The position numbers were made by a program, and so were the translations under genes. A model generated the notes under the pieces. It ran no database searches. It saw nothing but the letters and a program-made list of their open reading frames with translations, and was not told the DNA's origin. Positions 51,543 to 60,360 of a DNA stretch of 64,000 nt are shown one piece after another. The number at the start of each line of letters is the position of its first letter. The stretch's first letter is position 1. Source of the DNA: Aliagarivorans marinus DSM 23064 (GTDB taxonomy: Bacteria > Pseudomonadota > Gammaproteobacteria > Enterobacterales > Celerinatantimonadaceae); the NCBI RefSeq assembly GCF_000429485.1, contig NZ_KE386909.1, forward strand, positions 372,499 to 436,498, in the 5' to 3' direction.

Positions 51543-52892
51543 ATGAAATACACCTTAGTACTTGCAACCCTGATAGCCTCTGGGGTGGCTCAGGCCGCTA
51601 CGCCTGACAGCCGGCACGACAACCTGCCCAATGGCTTTGCAGAGTCGGCGATCCAGTGGAAGCTCTTCTCACCGCTCAGCGATGAGTTTAACGCTGAGCA
51701 ACTCGACAGCGATAAGTGGGACAATGCCCCGCGTTCACTGAATGTGGGGGCGTGGTCGTTCGACCCCAACAATGCCTATATCAAGGACGGCCTGCTGGTT
51801 ATCGAAACCACCCAAGACACCCACACTCGCCGCTTTGCTGATAGCTGCCGAGATGGCGTCGCCGGCGGTAAGCCACAGTTTGTCGACCGTACCTTCTACT
51901 ACAAGTCGGGTGCGGTTCGCATGAAAACCGAGACGGTATACGGCTTTTACGAGGCGCGTATTAAAGGCGTTGAGCTGTTTCCCGGGCTGAGCCCGGCGTT
52001 TTGGCTCTATAGCGATGGCCACCCTTATCCCGACCGGGGTAACAGTGAACAGCAGTACGTGGATTACAGTGAGATCGATATCGTTGAGCTACAGCAAGCC
52101 GATTGGCGCGCGCCAAACGATGTCGACGACCAGTACGATATGGACCACAACCTGCACGCGCGGGTGGAAGAAAACGGCAGGCTGGTATGGAAGCGCCCCA
52201 AAGCCCATCCCGAAGACCAATTGCTGCACTACCGTGCGCCGTTCGATCCCGGCAAGGGCTTTCATACCTATGCGGTTGAGAATCGTCCTGACCGTATCAC
52301 CTGGTATGTGGATGGCGTGAAGGTGGGTTCCAAGCCCAACAAATGGTGGCACCGACCAATGCGTTTGACCCTGTCGCAGGGGCTGCGCCGCCATCTGATT
52401 AAGTACAATCCGGGCTGCCAACGCGCCGATCCCAACCCTGATAACGTGATCACTGCGGGCTTCCCTGAGCAGGCGCGTATGCAGGTTGAATACGTGAAAA
52501 CCTGGAAGGCGCAGCCATCAATTTGGTTTGAGGGCGCCGCTGCAGTACAGGCCAATGTCTATTCACGGCAAAAGCCCTTGGACGTTGAGGTGGGATACCA
52601 CGCCGGTAGTGACTATCACCTGGTGGCTGCCAGTTATCAGGGGTTGACAGTGCAACTAGTGGAGAAAAATGCCCAAGGGGTGGAGAAGACCATCGCGATG
52701 GTTAGTGATACGCAGGCGCTCGGCGATGACTACAAGTATGCCGGTAGCAGTATGTTGCAGCTGGTAGCTGAAAACAGCGTGTTATCTGATGAGCTGCCGC
52801 AAGGGCACTACTATGCGTTGGTCGCCTCGTTTAGTTCGTCGAACGGTTCCGATGTTTACTCAAACGAAACCCCGATTACTTTGATTGACTAG
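51543..52892 (+). CDS. GH16 carrageenase-like enzyme with C-terminal domain
   Basis: A 449-residue secreted GH16 enzyme. A signal peptide ends at A-Q-A-A. The catalytic E-I-D-I-V-E motif lies near residue 180, preceded by G-F-Y-E-A-R and S-P-A-F-W-L-Y and followed by D-H-N-L-H and I-T-W-Y-V-D-G, the pattern of kappa-carrageenases. It differs from the typical enzyme at several loops and carries about 120 extra C-terminal residues predicted as beta-rich and unassigned. It may cut kappa-, furcellaran- or hybrid carrageenan. It lies 107 bases after GH127. Confidence 0.83.
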   Translation: MKYTLVLATLIASGVAQAATPDSRHDNLPNGFAESAIQWKLFSPLSDEFNAEQLDSDKWDNAPRSLNVGAWSFDPNNAYIKDGLLVIETTQDTHTRRFADSCRDGVAGGKPQFVDRTFYYKSGAVRMKTETVYGFYEARIKGVELFPGLSPAFWLYSDGHPYPDRGNSEQQYVDYSEIDIVELQQADWRAPNDVDDQYDMDHNLHARVEENGRLVWKRPKAHPEDQLLHYRAPFDPGKGFHTYAVENRPDRITWYVDGVKVGSKPNKWWHRPMRLTLSQGLRRHLIKYNPGCQRADPNPDNVITAGFPEQARMQVEYVKTWKAQPSIWFEGAAAVQANVYSRQKPLDVEVGYHAGSDYHLVAASYQGLTVQLVEKNAQGVEKTIAMVSDTQALGDDYKYAGSSMLQLVAENSVLSDELPQGHYYALVASFSSSNGSDVYSNETPITLID

Positions 52893-52907
52893 TACCTTCT
52901 ACCCGTC

Positions 52908-52948
52908 AAAAAGCCCTATACCGGAGCCTATTTGGTATAGGGCTTTTC
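52908..52948 (+). terminator. Rho-independent terminator
   Basis: AAAAGCCCTATACC and GGTATAGGGCTTTT with an 11-base loop, followed by C-T-T-T-T. It ends the GH127-GH16 operon. Confidence 0.85.
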
Positions 52949-52981
52949 TTTTCTCCCGCTGTAGCTTTGTCACTTATACGA

Positions 52982-53143
52982 CTACTTGGCTGTTAAGTGT
53001 TCACACTCAGTGACAGGAACATTGCTACCGATTAACTCGCCCTGTTCGTTATAGCAAGGGACCTCCGGAGCGGTGGTACTTTCACTGTGCGAAGCGGCCG
53101 GTAAAGTAAACAGTATTAGGCATAACATACTGATTGTTCTCAT
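52982..53143 (-). CDS. 53-residue secreted peptide between the two carrageenase genes
   Basis: ATG 53143 is preceded by GTAGGAGAG at good distance. The product has a clear signal peptide (M-R-T-I-S-M-L-C-L-I-L-F-T-L-P-A-A-S) and a short mature part with two cysteines (P-C-Y-N-E and T-E-C-E-H) that could form a disulfide. I do not recognise it. It lies in the 590-base gap between the GH16 genes on the minus strand, downstream of no other gene. The strong ribosome site and signal support a real gene. Confidence 0.6.
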   Translation of the reverse strand: MRTISMLCLILFTLPAASHSESTTAPEVPCYNEQGELIGSNVPVTECEHLTAK

Positions 53144-53404
53144 TGCTCTCTCCTACTTTGAAACATGGTGGGTATGCAAGCGGAGTATAGAGTAAATATA
53201 TTGAATTGCTTATTTATTTATCAATCGTCGTCGATATGCCGTTTATTGATTTTCATTATTGCAATAAAAACAATGGTATAGCGGTTTCTTTCTGGGTTTC
53301 TTTTTTCTTGATAATTTAAGTTTTTAGTGGCGTGAATATGGGATTATTGTTTCATATGGTGGTATTTAAAAGATATTTTAATATTTTATTTGGCGAGGGG
53401 GTTA
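53144..53404. other. AT-rich intergenic region
   Basis: Very AT-rich DNA upstream of the small peptide gene. It should carry that gene's promoter. No other gene is seen. Confidence 0.5.
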
Positions 53405-53437
53405 AATAAAAAAGCTGACATCAAGAGTGATGCCAGC
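53405..53437 (-). terminator. Terminator of the kappa-carrageenase gene
   Basis: On the minus strand GCTGGCATCA pairs with TGATGTCAGC (one G-T wobble) and is followed by TTTTTTATTT. It lies about 50 bases after the cgkA stop. Confidence 0.8.
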
Positions 53438-53484
53438 GAAACGGATAGGGAACGATAAGCTAACAATACTGGTTTAAAACTTGA

Positions 53485-54399
53485 TTAATCCTCCTGTACC
53501 CAAACACGCACATATTCCACTTCCATCGTTGTTGGCAGGCCGGTTTCACCTTCAAGATCGACAGGGTAGAACTGGTTGCAATCCCAGCGGGTGAACTGTT
53601 CACCGCGCATACCTAATGACAGGGTTACCGACATATCAGCATGCCAATACAGGTTTTTCTTATAGCCAACCTGCTCGCCATCTACATACCAGGTGATATC
53701 GTCGGGAGTGACGTTAACCGCATAGATGTGGAAATCTTCACGGGGATCAAAGCCAAGGTTGTGTAGATTCTGGTTAGTCTCTGGGAACGGCTTTGGACGC
53801 ATCCATTTGGGTTTGCCGTCCTCTACGATCACGTTGTGTAGGTTGTGGTCGCTGTGGGTAACATCTTCATTGTCTTGCTGCAGCTCTACTACGTCGATCT
53901 CGGCATATTGCACGTCGCCATCTTCTTTCAGTGAACGGTCAAAGTCGCTGTAGAGCCAAAAGGCCGGAGATACGCCCGGGTGAAGATCTGCGCCCTTCAC
54001 TTTGGCTTCGTAATAGCCATAGGTGCCTTTTACCTTAGACTTGGCGATACCGGATTTGAAGTAAAGTGGGAAGTCGTCAACCGCTTGCTTGTTACAGCCA
54101 TCCCAGAACTTTCTGGTATGTTCTTCGTGAACGGCGCTTAGCTTCATGATGCCGTCTTCTACGGTGACGTTGCTTTCGTCCCAAGTCCACACTCCGAACG
54201 ACATTGGCTCAAAATTCCATTTGTCGTAGTCTTTTGTTGCAAATTCATCTGAGCGGTCTTCTTGTAATACCCATTGCTCACCCGGTTGGGCAGTATGTGG
54301 CATTGGTGTTGCTGCATAAGCGCTTCCCATAAAGCCCGCAATTAGCAAGCTTAGGCTTATGGGTTTAATTGTCTTTTTGTTCAAAGCACGAACTGTCAT
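53485..54399 (-). CDS. cgkA: Kappa-carrageenase, GH16
   Basis: A 304-residue secreted endo-beta-1,4-galactanase that cuts kappa-carrageenan. A signal peptide ends near A-Y-A-A. The catalytic motif A-E-I-D-V-V-E-L near residue 168 matches kappa-carrageenases, as do W-D-G-C-N, Y-G-Y-Y-E-A, S-P-A-F-W-L-Y-S, H-D/N-L-H-N, G-K-P-x-W-M-R-P and I-T-W-Y-V-D-G. I recall the Pseudoalteromonas carrageenovora enzyme as clearly homologous along its whole catalytic domain. It lacks the C-terminal extension of that enzyme. GGAG precedes the ATG. It is a single-gene unit with its own terminator. Confidence 0.92.
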   Translation of the reverse strand: MTVRALNKKTIKPISLSLLIAGFMGSAYAATPMPHTAQPGEQWVLQEDRSDEFATKDYDKWNFEPMSFGVWTWDESNVTVEDGIMKLSAVHEEHTRKFWDGCNKQAVDDFPLYFKSGIAKSKVKGTYGYYEAKVKGADLHPGVSPAFWLYSDFDRSLKEDGDVQYAEIDVVELQQDNEDVTHSDHNLHNVIVEDGKPKWMRPKPFPETNQNLHNLGFDPREDFHIYAVNVTPDDITWYVDGEQVGYKKNLYWHADMSVTLSLGMRGEQFTRWDCNQFYPVDLEGETGLPTTMEVEYVRVWVQED

Positions 54400-54535
54400 T
54401 ACTTACTCCATGTTAGTAACACTTATATATTGTTATAAACGACAAGGCTAATTCAATCTGTCGTGGCTTTGATTCTGCCTAAGCTTCATGTAGCTATTTA
54501 TGGCAGTTGCCATAATTAACTATTTCCCTACGATC

Positions 54536-55213
54536 TTATTTGTAAAACTGTGCGCCAAGTACACCAAAACCGGTGCTGGTTACTTTAAGCATTATATTCC
54601 TGGGATAATCGGTACCATTGTCATGATGGTATTGATATTCAGGATCGAACATGAAATAGGTGTTGCCAATGTCATCACGATTAGCATATACCGCGAGGTA
54701 GGCCGATGAGCTGAGTGCTTTAGCATCATTCAAGTGGGTATAGAAATAGTCAGTGAGGTTGATGCTGCCATGTTCGACCCAGTTGCTTGGTGTTTCTTGG
54801 CCCACAGGGAGGAAGTTTTCATCTAACAGTTGATACAGCGGAGTGAATACATACTCACTGTTTGCATAGCTGTATAAGTGGGCTTCTGCTGTTCCTTGAG
54901 GGATGGATATGAGTTTGACTGCTCGGTATCTACCATACAGGCTCACCAAGGCATCACTGTTGTCGATGGTATAGGTGGTTAGGGCATCAAGCTGGCCGTC
55001 GATTACCGATATGGACTCAATTGAGGCTGGGGTATTAGTACCTTCAGCACTATTTGAGTTAATAGACTGCCATATTTGAGAAATGTCTTTAATCTCATTC
55101 TTTTTTGTTGGTTGATGTACCACAGGCTCATGTTGTGAGCTGCATCCCAAAAGAAAACTAAATAGCAATAAGCTAGCTGTTTTAGTGTTGTGACACTTGA
55201 CTGCACTTTTCAA
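54536..55213 (-). CDS. MalM-like periplasmic lipoprotein
   Basis: A 225-residue lipoprotein with lipobox L-L-G-C. I prefer TTG 55213, which has GGAG 7 bases before it; ATG 55240 is an alternative with no ribosome site. The C-terminal 150 residues follow the MalM pattern: a strand V-K-L-I-S-I-P-x-G, a Y-x-P-L-Y-Q-L-L-D-E-N-F segment, then Y-L-A-V-Y and F-D-P. MalM accompanies LamB in maltose operons. Here it is divergent from a LamB-like porin, so the pair is likely reused for carrageenan oligosaccharides. Confidence 0.75.
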   Translation of the reverse strand: MKSAVKCHNTKTASLLLFSFLLGCSSQHEPVVHQPTKKNEIKDISQIWQSINSNSAEGTNTPASIESISVIDGQLDALTTYTIDNSDALVSLYGRYRAVKLISIPQGTAEAHLYSYANSEYVFTPLYQLLDENFLPVGQETPSNWVEHGSINLTDYFYTHLNDAKALSSSAYLAVYANRDDIGNTYFMFDPEYQYHHDNGTDYPRNIMLKVTSTGFGVLGAQFYK

Positions 55214-55541
55214 TTTCGTTCTCCGTTTATATGTTTCCATGTCATCGCTAGATATAACAAGCGATCGCCAGCTTAGTATAAGCCCAATCTGTTATTTCTC
55301 ATAAATAAAATTGCTGCTCAACTTCCCGCTATATGGGAATAATCCAAAATAGCGATGTTGTTAATTGCTGATAAATAATTGCAGTGTGATAATTGCTCAC
55401 GATTAATTAATCCAGCTGCTTACCCCTTGTGATTGTCGGATTTAATAGTTTAACCATATGACTTACAGAGCTGACAAAGTGGTATCGCATGGGAGACTAA
55501 TTATTAACGGAAAATATATATAATAATGAGGGATGTTCTCA

Positions 55542-56756
55542 GTGAATAAGTTGCTACCTAGTATTGTAATGTCTTCGTTGCTGCTCTCCGCAGCGACTGT
55601 TGCTGATGATAATTTTAGATTTACCGGTTATGCCCGTTTTGGCGCAGCCTATACCGACGATGATCCGTTGTACCGTAACTCCATCCGTAACGGGATTAAC
55701 GTTATCAAGACTGCTGGCAGTCAGTATGCCCTGACCGGACACCTGGCCAACCAGGCAATGGGCATCGAGATTGGTTTTGAAAAGAAATGGAAGGCTAATG
55801 GTTCCAATTGGCGCGCCCTGTTTATGGCCACCGATAACTACAACTCCGATCCTTGGCGTTCCGCTCAGGCGTGGGCTGGCGGTGACAACGTAATCAAGTC
55901 GAATCCATCAGCGATGCCTTGGGCTGGCCAACGCTATGCCCAGCGTGTTCAGATGCTATTGAACAACTACAAGCCTTTGCAAAACGATGGCACCGGTGGC
56001 GGCATCGACAACATCGACCTGGGATTTGGCAAGCTAAGCGTTAGTGCCATCTCAGGCCTGACCAAAAATGGTTGGGCTACCGATAGCAATGGTCGCTACG
56101 CCTTGATGACCAGCCTAAAAGGTGTGCGGATCACTGATGGCCATACCTTGGATTTTTTCGCCAACTATGGCTTTGGTGATAGCCGCGATCACTTTAATGG
56201 TAACGGCGAAAAGTTTGATTACGACGAAGATGCCTATCAACTGGGCGTGCTCTATAACAACAATCGCAAAGATGGCTGGACCAAGTACATGGTGCGCTAT
56301 GGCCGAGGCGTGAAAGAGAACATTGTACGCAATGTTGTGGCGGAAGACGGTGGTTCGCTGGGCCTGTTTGTTTATGGCCAAGAACGATTGTCACCTAAGT
56401 TCTCCATCATGTATGCCCTGAGCCATGAGCATAACGATATGTCGACCAACCGCGATGGTGAAACCGAAAAGTGGAGTCAGGCAGTGTTCCGTGGCGGCTA
56501 CTACTACACCACCCATATCAGTACCTGGTTAGAAGCGGCCTACGACTATATCGACTTCTATGATGGCAATAACTCATCATGGAAGCTGACCCTGTCACAG
56601 AACTTCTCCTTGGGTAATCATCTGATGTCTCGTCCTATCGTTCACTTCTACGTATCAACCGGTGGACTGGATACCGAAGTTGTCGCCAACTCCGGCGCCA
56701 AGCTCGGTACAGCCGATGCGCTATCTGTGGGTACCTACTTTGAAGTGTTCTTGTAA
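55542..56756 (+). CDS. LamB-like sugar porin
   Basis: A 404-residue outer-membrane maltoporin-family protein. GTG 55542 is preferred: TGAGGG lies 9 bases upstream, whereas it touches ATG 55533. A signal peptide of about 20 residues ends at T-V-A-D. The mature start F-R-F-T-G-Y-A-R-F-G and the M-P-W-A-G-Q-R-Y-A-Q-R, I-D-N-I-D-L-G-F-G-K-L-S-V segments match LamB, and the protein ends in aromatic residues (F-E-V-F-L) typical of outer-membrane barrels. It probably admits oligosaccharides released by the carrageenases. Context replaces a TonB-type receptor. Confidence 0.86.
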   Translation: MNKLLPSIVMSSLLLSAATVADDNFRFTGYARFGAAYTDDDPLYRNSIRNGINVIKTAGSQYALTGHLANQAMGIEIGFEKKWKANGSNWRALFMATDNYNSDPWRSAQAWAGGDNVIKSNPSAMPWAGQRYAQRVQMLLNNYKPLQNDGTGGGIDNIDLGFGKLSVSAISGLTKNGWATDSNGRYALMTSLKGVRITDGHTLDFFANYGFGDSRDHFNGNGEKFDYDEDAYQLGVLYNNNRKDGWTKYMVRYGRGVKENIVRNVVAEDGGSLGLFVYGQERLSPKFSIMYALSHEHNDMSTNRDGETEKWSQAVFRGGYYYTTHISTWLEAAYDYIDFYDGNNSSWKLTLSQNFSLGNHLMSRPIVHFYVSTGGLDTEVVANSGAKLGTADALSVGTYFEVFL

Positions 56757-56776
56757 ACCCAGCTAAGACTCCGCTC

Positions 56777-56816
56777 GTTTGCCACTGGCACCGGGGAACC
56801 GGGGCTAGTGGCAAAC
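56777..56816. terminator. Hairpin after the porin gene
   Basis: GTTTGCCACT and AGTGGCAAAC pair perfectly. No long T-run follows, so it may be a weak terminator or a stabilising hairpin. Confidence 0.5.
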
Positions 56817-56905
56817 ACCCATACTTTTGTGATTTTCGGGAATCAAGTCGACATCGCTTGGTTCCTTTTTTATGCGTGCCTAAGTCCTATCCAGTGGTTC
56901 CGCCC

Positions 56906-57826
56906 TTACTTAGAACGTAGAAAAGCCATCGATACCACCACTAACACCAGCCCTAAGCCATGGAGAATCGTAAACGCTTCTCCAAGAAAATACACCGCAG
57001 CAACAGTAGTGATAAGTGGGCCTATGTTTGATGTGATACCAATCTCGGCAGGTGAGAGTATTTGCATTCCGGCAGAGAGCAGGTAGGCGGGCAGTACGGT
57101 GCACACCAGGCCCAATGTTATGCCTAGCACAATCAACTCGTTGCTCCACGTGCTTACATCGTTACCGAATAGAGAAAAATGTAGCAGTATGGCGATACTC
57201 GCACTTGCCATGCCTAAACTGGTAAACAGCGAGCTTCCCATCTTGCCGATTAATGGTTTGCTGGACAACAGGTAACAGGCGAACACAAACGCTGAAGCAG
57301 CAGCAAGGCTGCTACCAAATAGTACATCGGCGCTTCCTAGCGAAACATCACTCAGTGCAATGGCCGCAACACCGAAATAGCCCAAAACAACCGCAATGAT
57401 CATGCTAGGTGTGGGGGCCTTTTTATAGATAAGCCATGAAAGGAATATCACGATACTGGGGTAGAGGAAGAGTATCAGGCGCTCCAACTGAGCGGATATA
57501 TAGTTGAGCGAGGTCAGATCAAAATATACGGCCAAATAGTAACCTGCCACCCCGAGTAAAGCGGCTTTCCAACCTTGTTGTTTTACTACTTTGCGGTTAT
57601 GTGGGCGAGCCAACAATATGCACAATATGGCGAGATAAACAGGTAGTGCGCTAAGCGCGCGCAGCAACATAACCGACTGGGTATCACCGCCAAACTGATA
57701 GGCGATTTTAACCAGTATGGGTTTGAGTGACATCAGCGCTGCACCGAGCAGTGCAAACATCAGCCCTTTGAGCTGGCTGTCGTGAAAAAGGCGTTTGCTG
57801 ATCTGATATAGGTTGTGTGAAGCCAT
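56906..57826 (-). CDS. EamA/DMT-family transporter
   Basis: A 306-residue drug/metabolite transporter with ten helices in two EamA repeats. The repeats are seen as A-L-L-G-A-A-L-M-S-L-K-P and, in the second half, L-A-A-A-S-A-F-V-F-A. AAGGAT precedes the ATG. It is convergent with the porin gene. Export or uptake of a sugar or metabolite is possible; the substrate is unknown. A role in carrageenan use is only suggested by position. Confidence 0.85.
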   Translation of the reverse strand: MASHNLYQISKRLFHDSQLKGLMFALLGAALMSLKPILVKIAYQFGGDTQSVMLLRALSALPVYLAILCILLARPHNRKVVKQQGWKAALLGVAGYYLAVYFDLTSLNYISAQLERLILFLYPSIVIFLSWLIYKKAPTPSMIIAVVLGYFGVAAIALSDVSLGSADVLFGSSLAAASAFVFACYLLSSKPLIGKMGSSLFTSLGMASASIAILLHFSLFGNDVSTWSNELIVLGITLGLVCTVLPAYLLSAGMQILSPAEIGITSNIGPLITTVAAVYFLGEAFTILHGLGLVLVVVSMAFLRSK

Positions 57827-58491
57827 TCTCTAATCCTTAAAAAAGCTGGACTACGAGAACGATTCACTGTGGCTACGATTCTCGTAGCCAGGCATACCTC
57901 ATCCTACCAAGCTACAGGCAAGAATGAAGGCCAACGGTTGAAGTGAAGATAAGTGTTCATATTGTCTCCAATACTATCTTTATGTTTTTGGTCAATCAAG
58001 ATATTAAGCTATCTATATCAATCAGTTACTGCCACTAATAACTGGGTGATTTACACTGAATAATTCACTGAAAATATATAAGGAAAGTACTCCCTATGAG
58101 TATTTCTACGAGAATCACCATTTTTCTAGTCCGCATTCAACTCAGTTGAGAAAGCAAAGGGGCGAGTACTCGAAGAGATAGGGTTTATCTTACAGGGAGT
58201 AAGTACTTGGTAATTCAGGTGCACCCCTATGTCAGCGAGGTTGATGCTGATGGACTTAACTATATTCGGATTTGTCAGGTATGAATTCACTGCAGATGTA
58301 AGACCTATCAATACGAATGCGAGCGTGTACTAACCGACAGTTGTGACCACCAGAAACGCCTAACTGTTGGAGCTAGCGTAGAAAAATGAGCCGAATCAAA
58401 ATCACTATACCCATAGTGCTGAATATCTATGTAAAAATGACCTTAGCGGCAACTTTTCTCTAGTTATCAAAAGGATGGCTAGTGAATCATC
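57827..58491. other. AT-rich region with degenerate fragments
   Basis: About 660 bases without a supportable gene. Around 58130-58290 fragments in two frames look weakly protein-like but have stops and no start. This marks the start of the accessory region. Confidence 0.45.
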
Positions 58492-58692
58492 TTGGTGTGC
58501 AGGGTTATTTGTGGTATCGGCCCTATCTGCTTAGGTTTTGGTGGGATTATCTTCGGTGGAATGACGAGGGGAATGGGTATAAAATCCGCGCTTTTTACTG
58601 TTGGTCTTACAGCTGAAACGCGCCTTAGTTGGTGCGCTAGGGCACTGAAGCTCATATTGGAAAGCAGCTCAAGGCTGGAGCTTCTAGGTTAA
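58492..58692 (+). CDS. Short hydrophobic ORF, possibly remnant
   Basis: A 66-residue frame with a glycine-rich hydrophobic segment (I-C-L-G-F-G-G-I-I-F-G-G). The start is doubtful (TTG 58492 or GTG 58495), and an ATG with AAAAGG upstream at 58475 lies in another frame that stops at 58532, hinting at a frameshift. I do not recognise it. Confidence 0.3.
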   Translation: MVCRVICGIGPICLGFGGIIFGGMTRGMGIKSALFTVGLTAETRLSWCARALKLILESSSRLELLG

Positions 58693-58758
58693 GCCTTAAG
58701 CTTGGGCTGGCTGGCCTCTAGTCTAATGCTTTTAAAATCACTTAGTGAGTTACTTAAA

Positions 58759-58941
58759 ATGAAGATGCTAATGAAAATAATCTCGATCTCTTTAGCGATT
58801 TGGGTGTTTATTACTTCTGTCTTTCTTGTTGTAAGCGGGCTTGGGGTTTCAAGTGGAATCGGAATGATGGTTTTCTCTATCTATGTCGGTAACTATGCAC
58901 TGAGAAATAGTGGCACGCTACGTAAAAGGAAAGGGGGTTAG
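58759..58941 (+). CDS. Small two-helix membrane protein
   Basis: A 60-residue protein with two hydrophobic helices and a basic tail (R-K-R-K). ATG 58759 has GTGAG about 8 bases upstream; earlier in-frame starts are poorer. It is unrecognised. In this array of small membrane proteins it could be an orphan immunity protein, which is inference. Confidence 0.45.
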   Translation: MKMLMKIISISLAIWVFITSVFLVVSGLGVSSGIGMMVFSIYVGNYALRNSGTLRKRKGG

Positions 58942-59037
58942 GTACGCTTCAATGAGGTTTCTTCCTAGTTTTGACTATGGCTTAGCTGACTGATAAATAA
59001 AGTAAGCATAATAATTATTGATTGATAAGTGTGGCGA

Positions 59038-59328
59038 ATGATTATTTACGTAATGTTTTTCCAATTGGCATTCTCAGTTGTATATGCGATTTATGCGCTG
59101 AGATTGTCCTATAAAATTGCAGCCTTAGAGAACTATGAAAAAGGCACCGCCCATCTTTATGCCTGCATCCAGAGCTTTGCGATGGGGTTCGAGCAGAGTT
59201 TAGGGTGTGAGTTGACTTCTCAACATAGTATCAAGTTATTTGGTGATCTTAAAGCTGCTATAAAGGTTTATTATTTGGTGACGTTTTTATTGGTGGGCTC
59301 TGTGTTCGTTTATAAGTTCATTTCTTAG
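59038..59328 (+). CDS. Small membrane protein, unknown
   Basis: A 96-residue protein with hydrophobic helices at both ends (about 5-22 and 75-93) and a central soluble part with two cysteines. No known family is recognised. The layout, two end helices around a short loop, is shared with the two genes that follow. It may be an immunity protein of the polymorphic-toxin type. Confidence 0.5.
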   Translation: MIIYVMFFQLAFSVVYAIYALRLSYKIAALENYEKGTAHLYACIQSFAMGFEQSLGCELTSQHSIKLFGDLKAAIKVYYLVTFLLVGSVFVYKFIS

Positions 59329-59494
59329 TGAGCTGCTGATAGTTTTCTATAAGTGCCGATTACAGAGGTGGGATATTTAGGTTCAGCTTAATCCTTACTG
59401 TTTAACCCTAGATTTGGGAAGGGCGTAACGCTTGTTGCTTAAGCGATAGAATGGTATTTATGATGATTTTAATGTTTGAACGTGAGGCGATTTA

Positions 59495-59830
59495 ATGTTG
59501 GAGATGATTCTTGCTACTCTAATTTGCATGCTTATACCTTTCGTTACCTTAACGATACTACTGTATTTATTGATGATTTGGAAGGTGGAAAGGCGCTTGG
59601 AGGAACAGCACTTTGAATGCTGGCGGGATTTAGGTAGTCCGCACTTTATTAAAAATAACACCATATCAAACAACGGAAGTTTTTTAAAATTTCTAAAGAA
59701 CGATGGCAATGGTATAGATGATGAGCACTTGTTGAAGATTATTCGCCGTTGCTGGACGCTTTATAAAGTATCCATGGTCTCGTTTATTGCTTTGAATTTT
59801 CTTATTGTATATGTTTTTGTTTGGTTATGA
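59495..59830 (+). CDS. Two-helix membrane protein, tandem paralogue A
   Basis: A 111-residue protein with terminal membrane helices (about 5-30 and 88-110) and a central motif R-R-L-E-E-Q-H-F-E-C-W-R-D-L-G-S-P-H-F. GAGGCG precedes the ATG. The next gene starts at once after its stop and shares the R-L-x(3,4)-H-F-x-x-W-x-x-L-x(4)-F pattern, so the two are divergent paralogues. This layout resembles UspB-like and some immunity proteins. The function is unproven. Confidence 0.6.
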   Translation: MLEMILATLICMLIPFVTLTILLYLLMIWKVERRLEEQHFECWRDLGSPHFIKNNTISNNGSFLKFLKNDGNGIDDEHLLKIIRRCWTLYKVSMVSFIALNFLIVYVFVWL

Positions 59831-60202
59831 GTGAGGAGATTGTTGATCAGGAGTATGTTGGTTTTTCAGTCTCTTTTTATTTTCATGTTTTTTTTAGGGG
59901 TGTTGTCTGCAGGCTTGCATGTAGCTCTTCTGATTGCTGTCAAATCTCGGCTTAAAAAAAATAAGCATTTTAATCATTGGAAAGCGTTGCGATTAGATGA
60001 GTTTCGAGGCCCTGATTACTCCAAGGTTGCAGACCAATTCATGGAGTTTGTTCATGATCGCGGACGAGTAGGTAAACTTGAAGATACGCGTTTGTCTAAG
60101 CTAGCTTATGCGTGCTCGAAAACTTTCTATTCAAGCCTCTTTTTGATTGTTGCTGTACTGGTGCTGATTCCATTTGTTATTAGTGAGTTGGATGCGAGTT
60201 GA
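59831..60202 (+). CDS. Two-helix membrane protein, tandem paralogue B
   Basis: A 123-residue protein with helices near 9-32 and 98-118 and the motif S-R-L-K-K-N-K-H-F-N-H-W-K-A-L-R-L-D-E-F. It follows paralogue A without a gap. The start is uncertain (GTG 59831, TTG 59843 or ATG 59855). Tandem variants of one small membrane protein are typical of immunity-gene arrays. Confidence 0.55.
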   Translation: MRRLLIRSMLVFQSLFIFMFFLGVLSAGLHVALLIAVKSRLKKNKHFNHWKALRLDEFRGPDYSKVADQFMEFVHDRGRVGKLEDTRLSKLAYACSKTFYSSLFLIVAVLVLIPFVISELDAS

Positions 60203-60360
60203 TTGGGGTTGACATGTATGACTTTACATCGAGGTATTGTATCTGTTGGTGACTTTAAGACGGATCAGGATACTGAAACCTAAAAGCACGTAGCTTCGCA
60301 TGGAGACTTGCATATGATACTCGTAAATCGTGTGTGGTTCGTACTAAATTTTTAGCGGTT

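Noticed and set aside
53485..54399. Agarase or porphyranase as an alternative for the GH16 enzyme
   Set aside because: The residues around the catalytic motif and the W-D-G-C-N and W-M-R-P segments match kappa-carrageenase rather than agarases.
55385..55401. A possible CRP site before the LamB-like gene (TGTGA, seven bases, TCACG)
   Set aside because: The spacer is seven bases instead of six, so it does not fit the CRP consensus well.
58126..58311. A 61-codon minus-strand open frame in the accessory region
   Set aside because: No ribosome site, no family and unremarkable composition.
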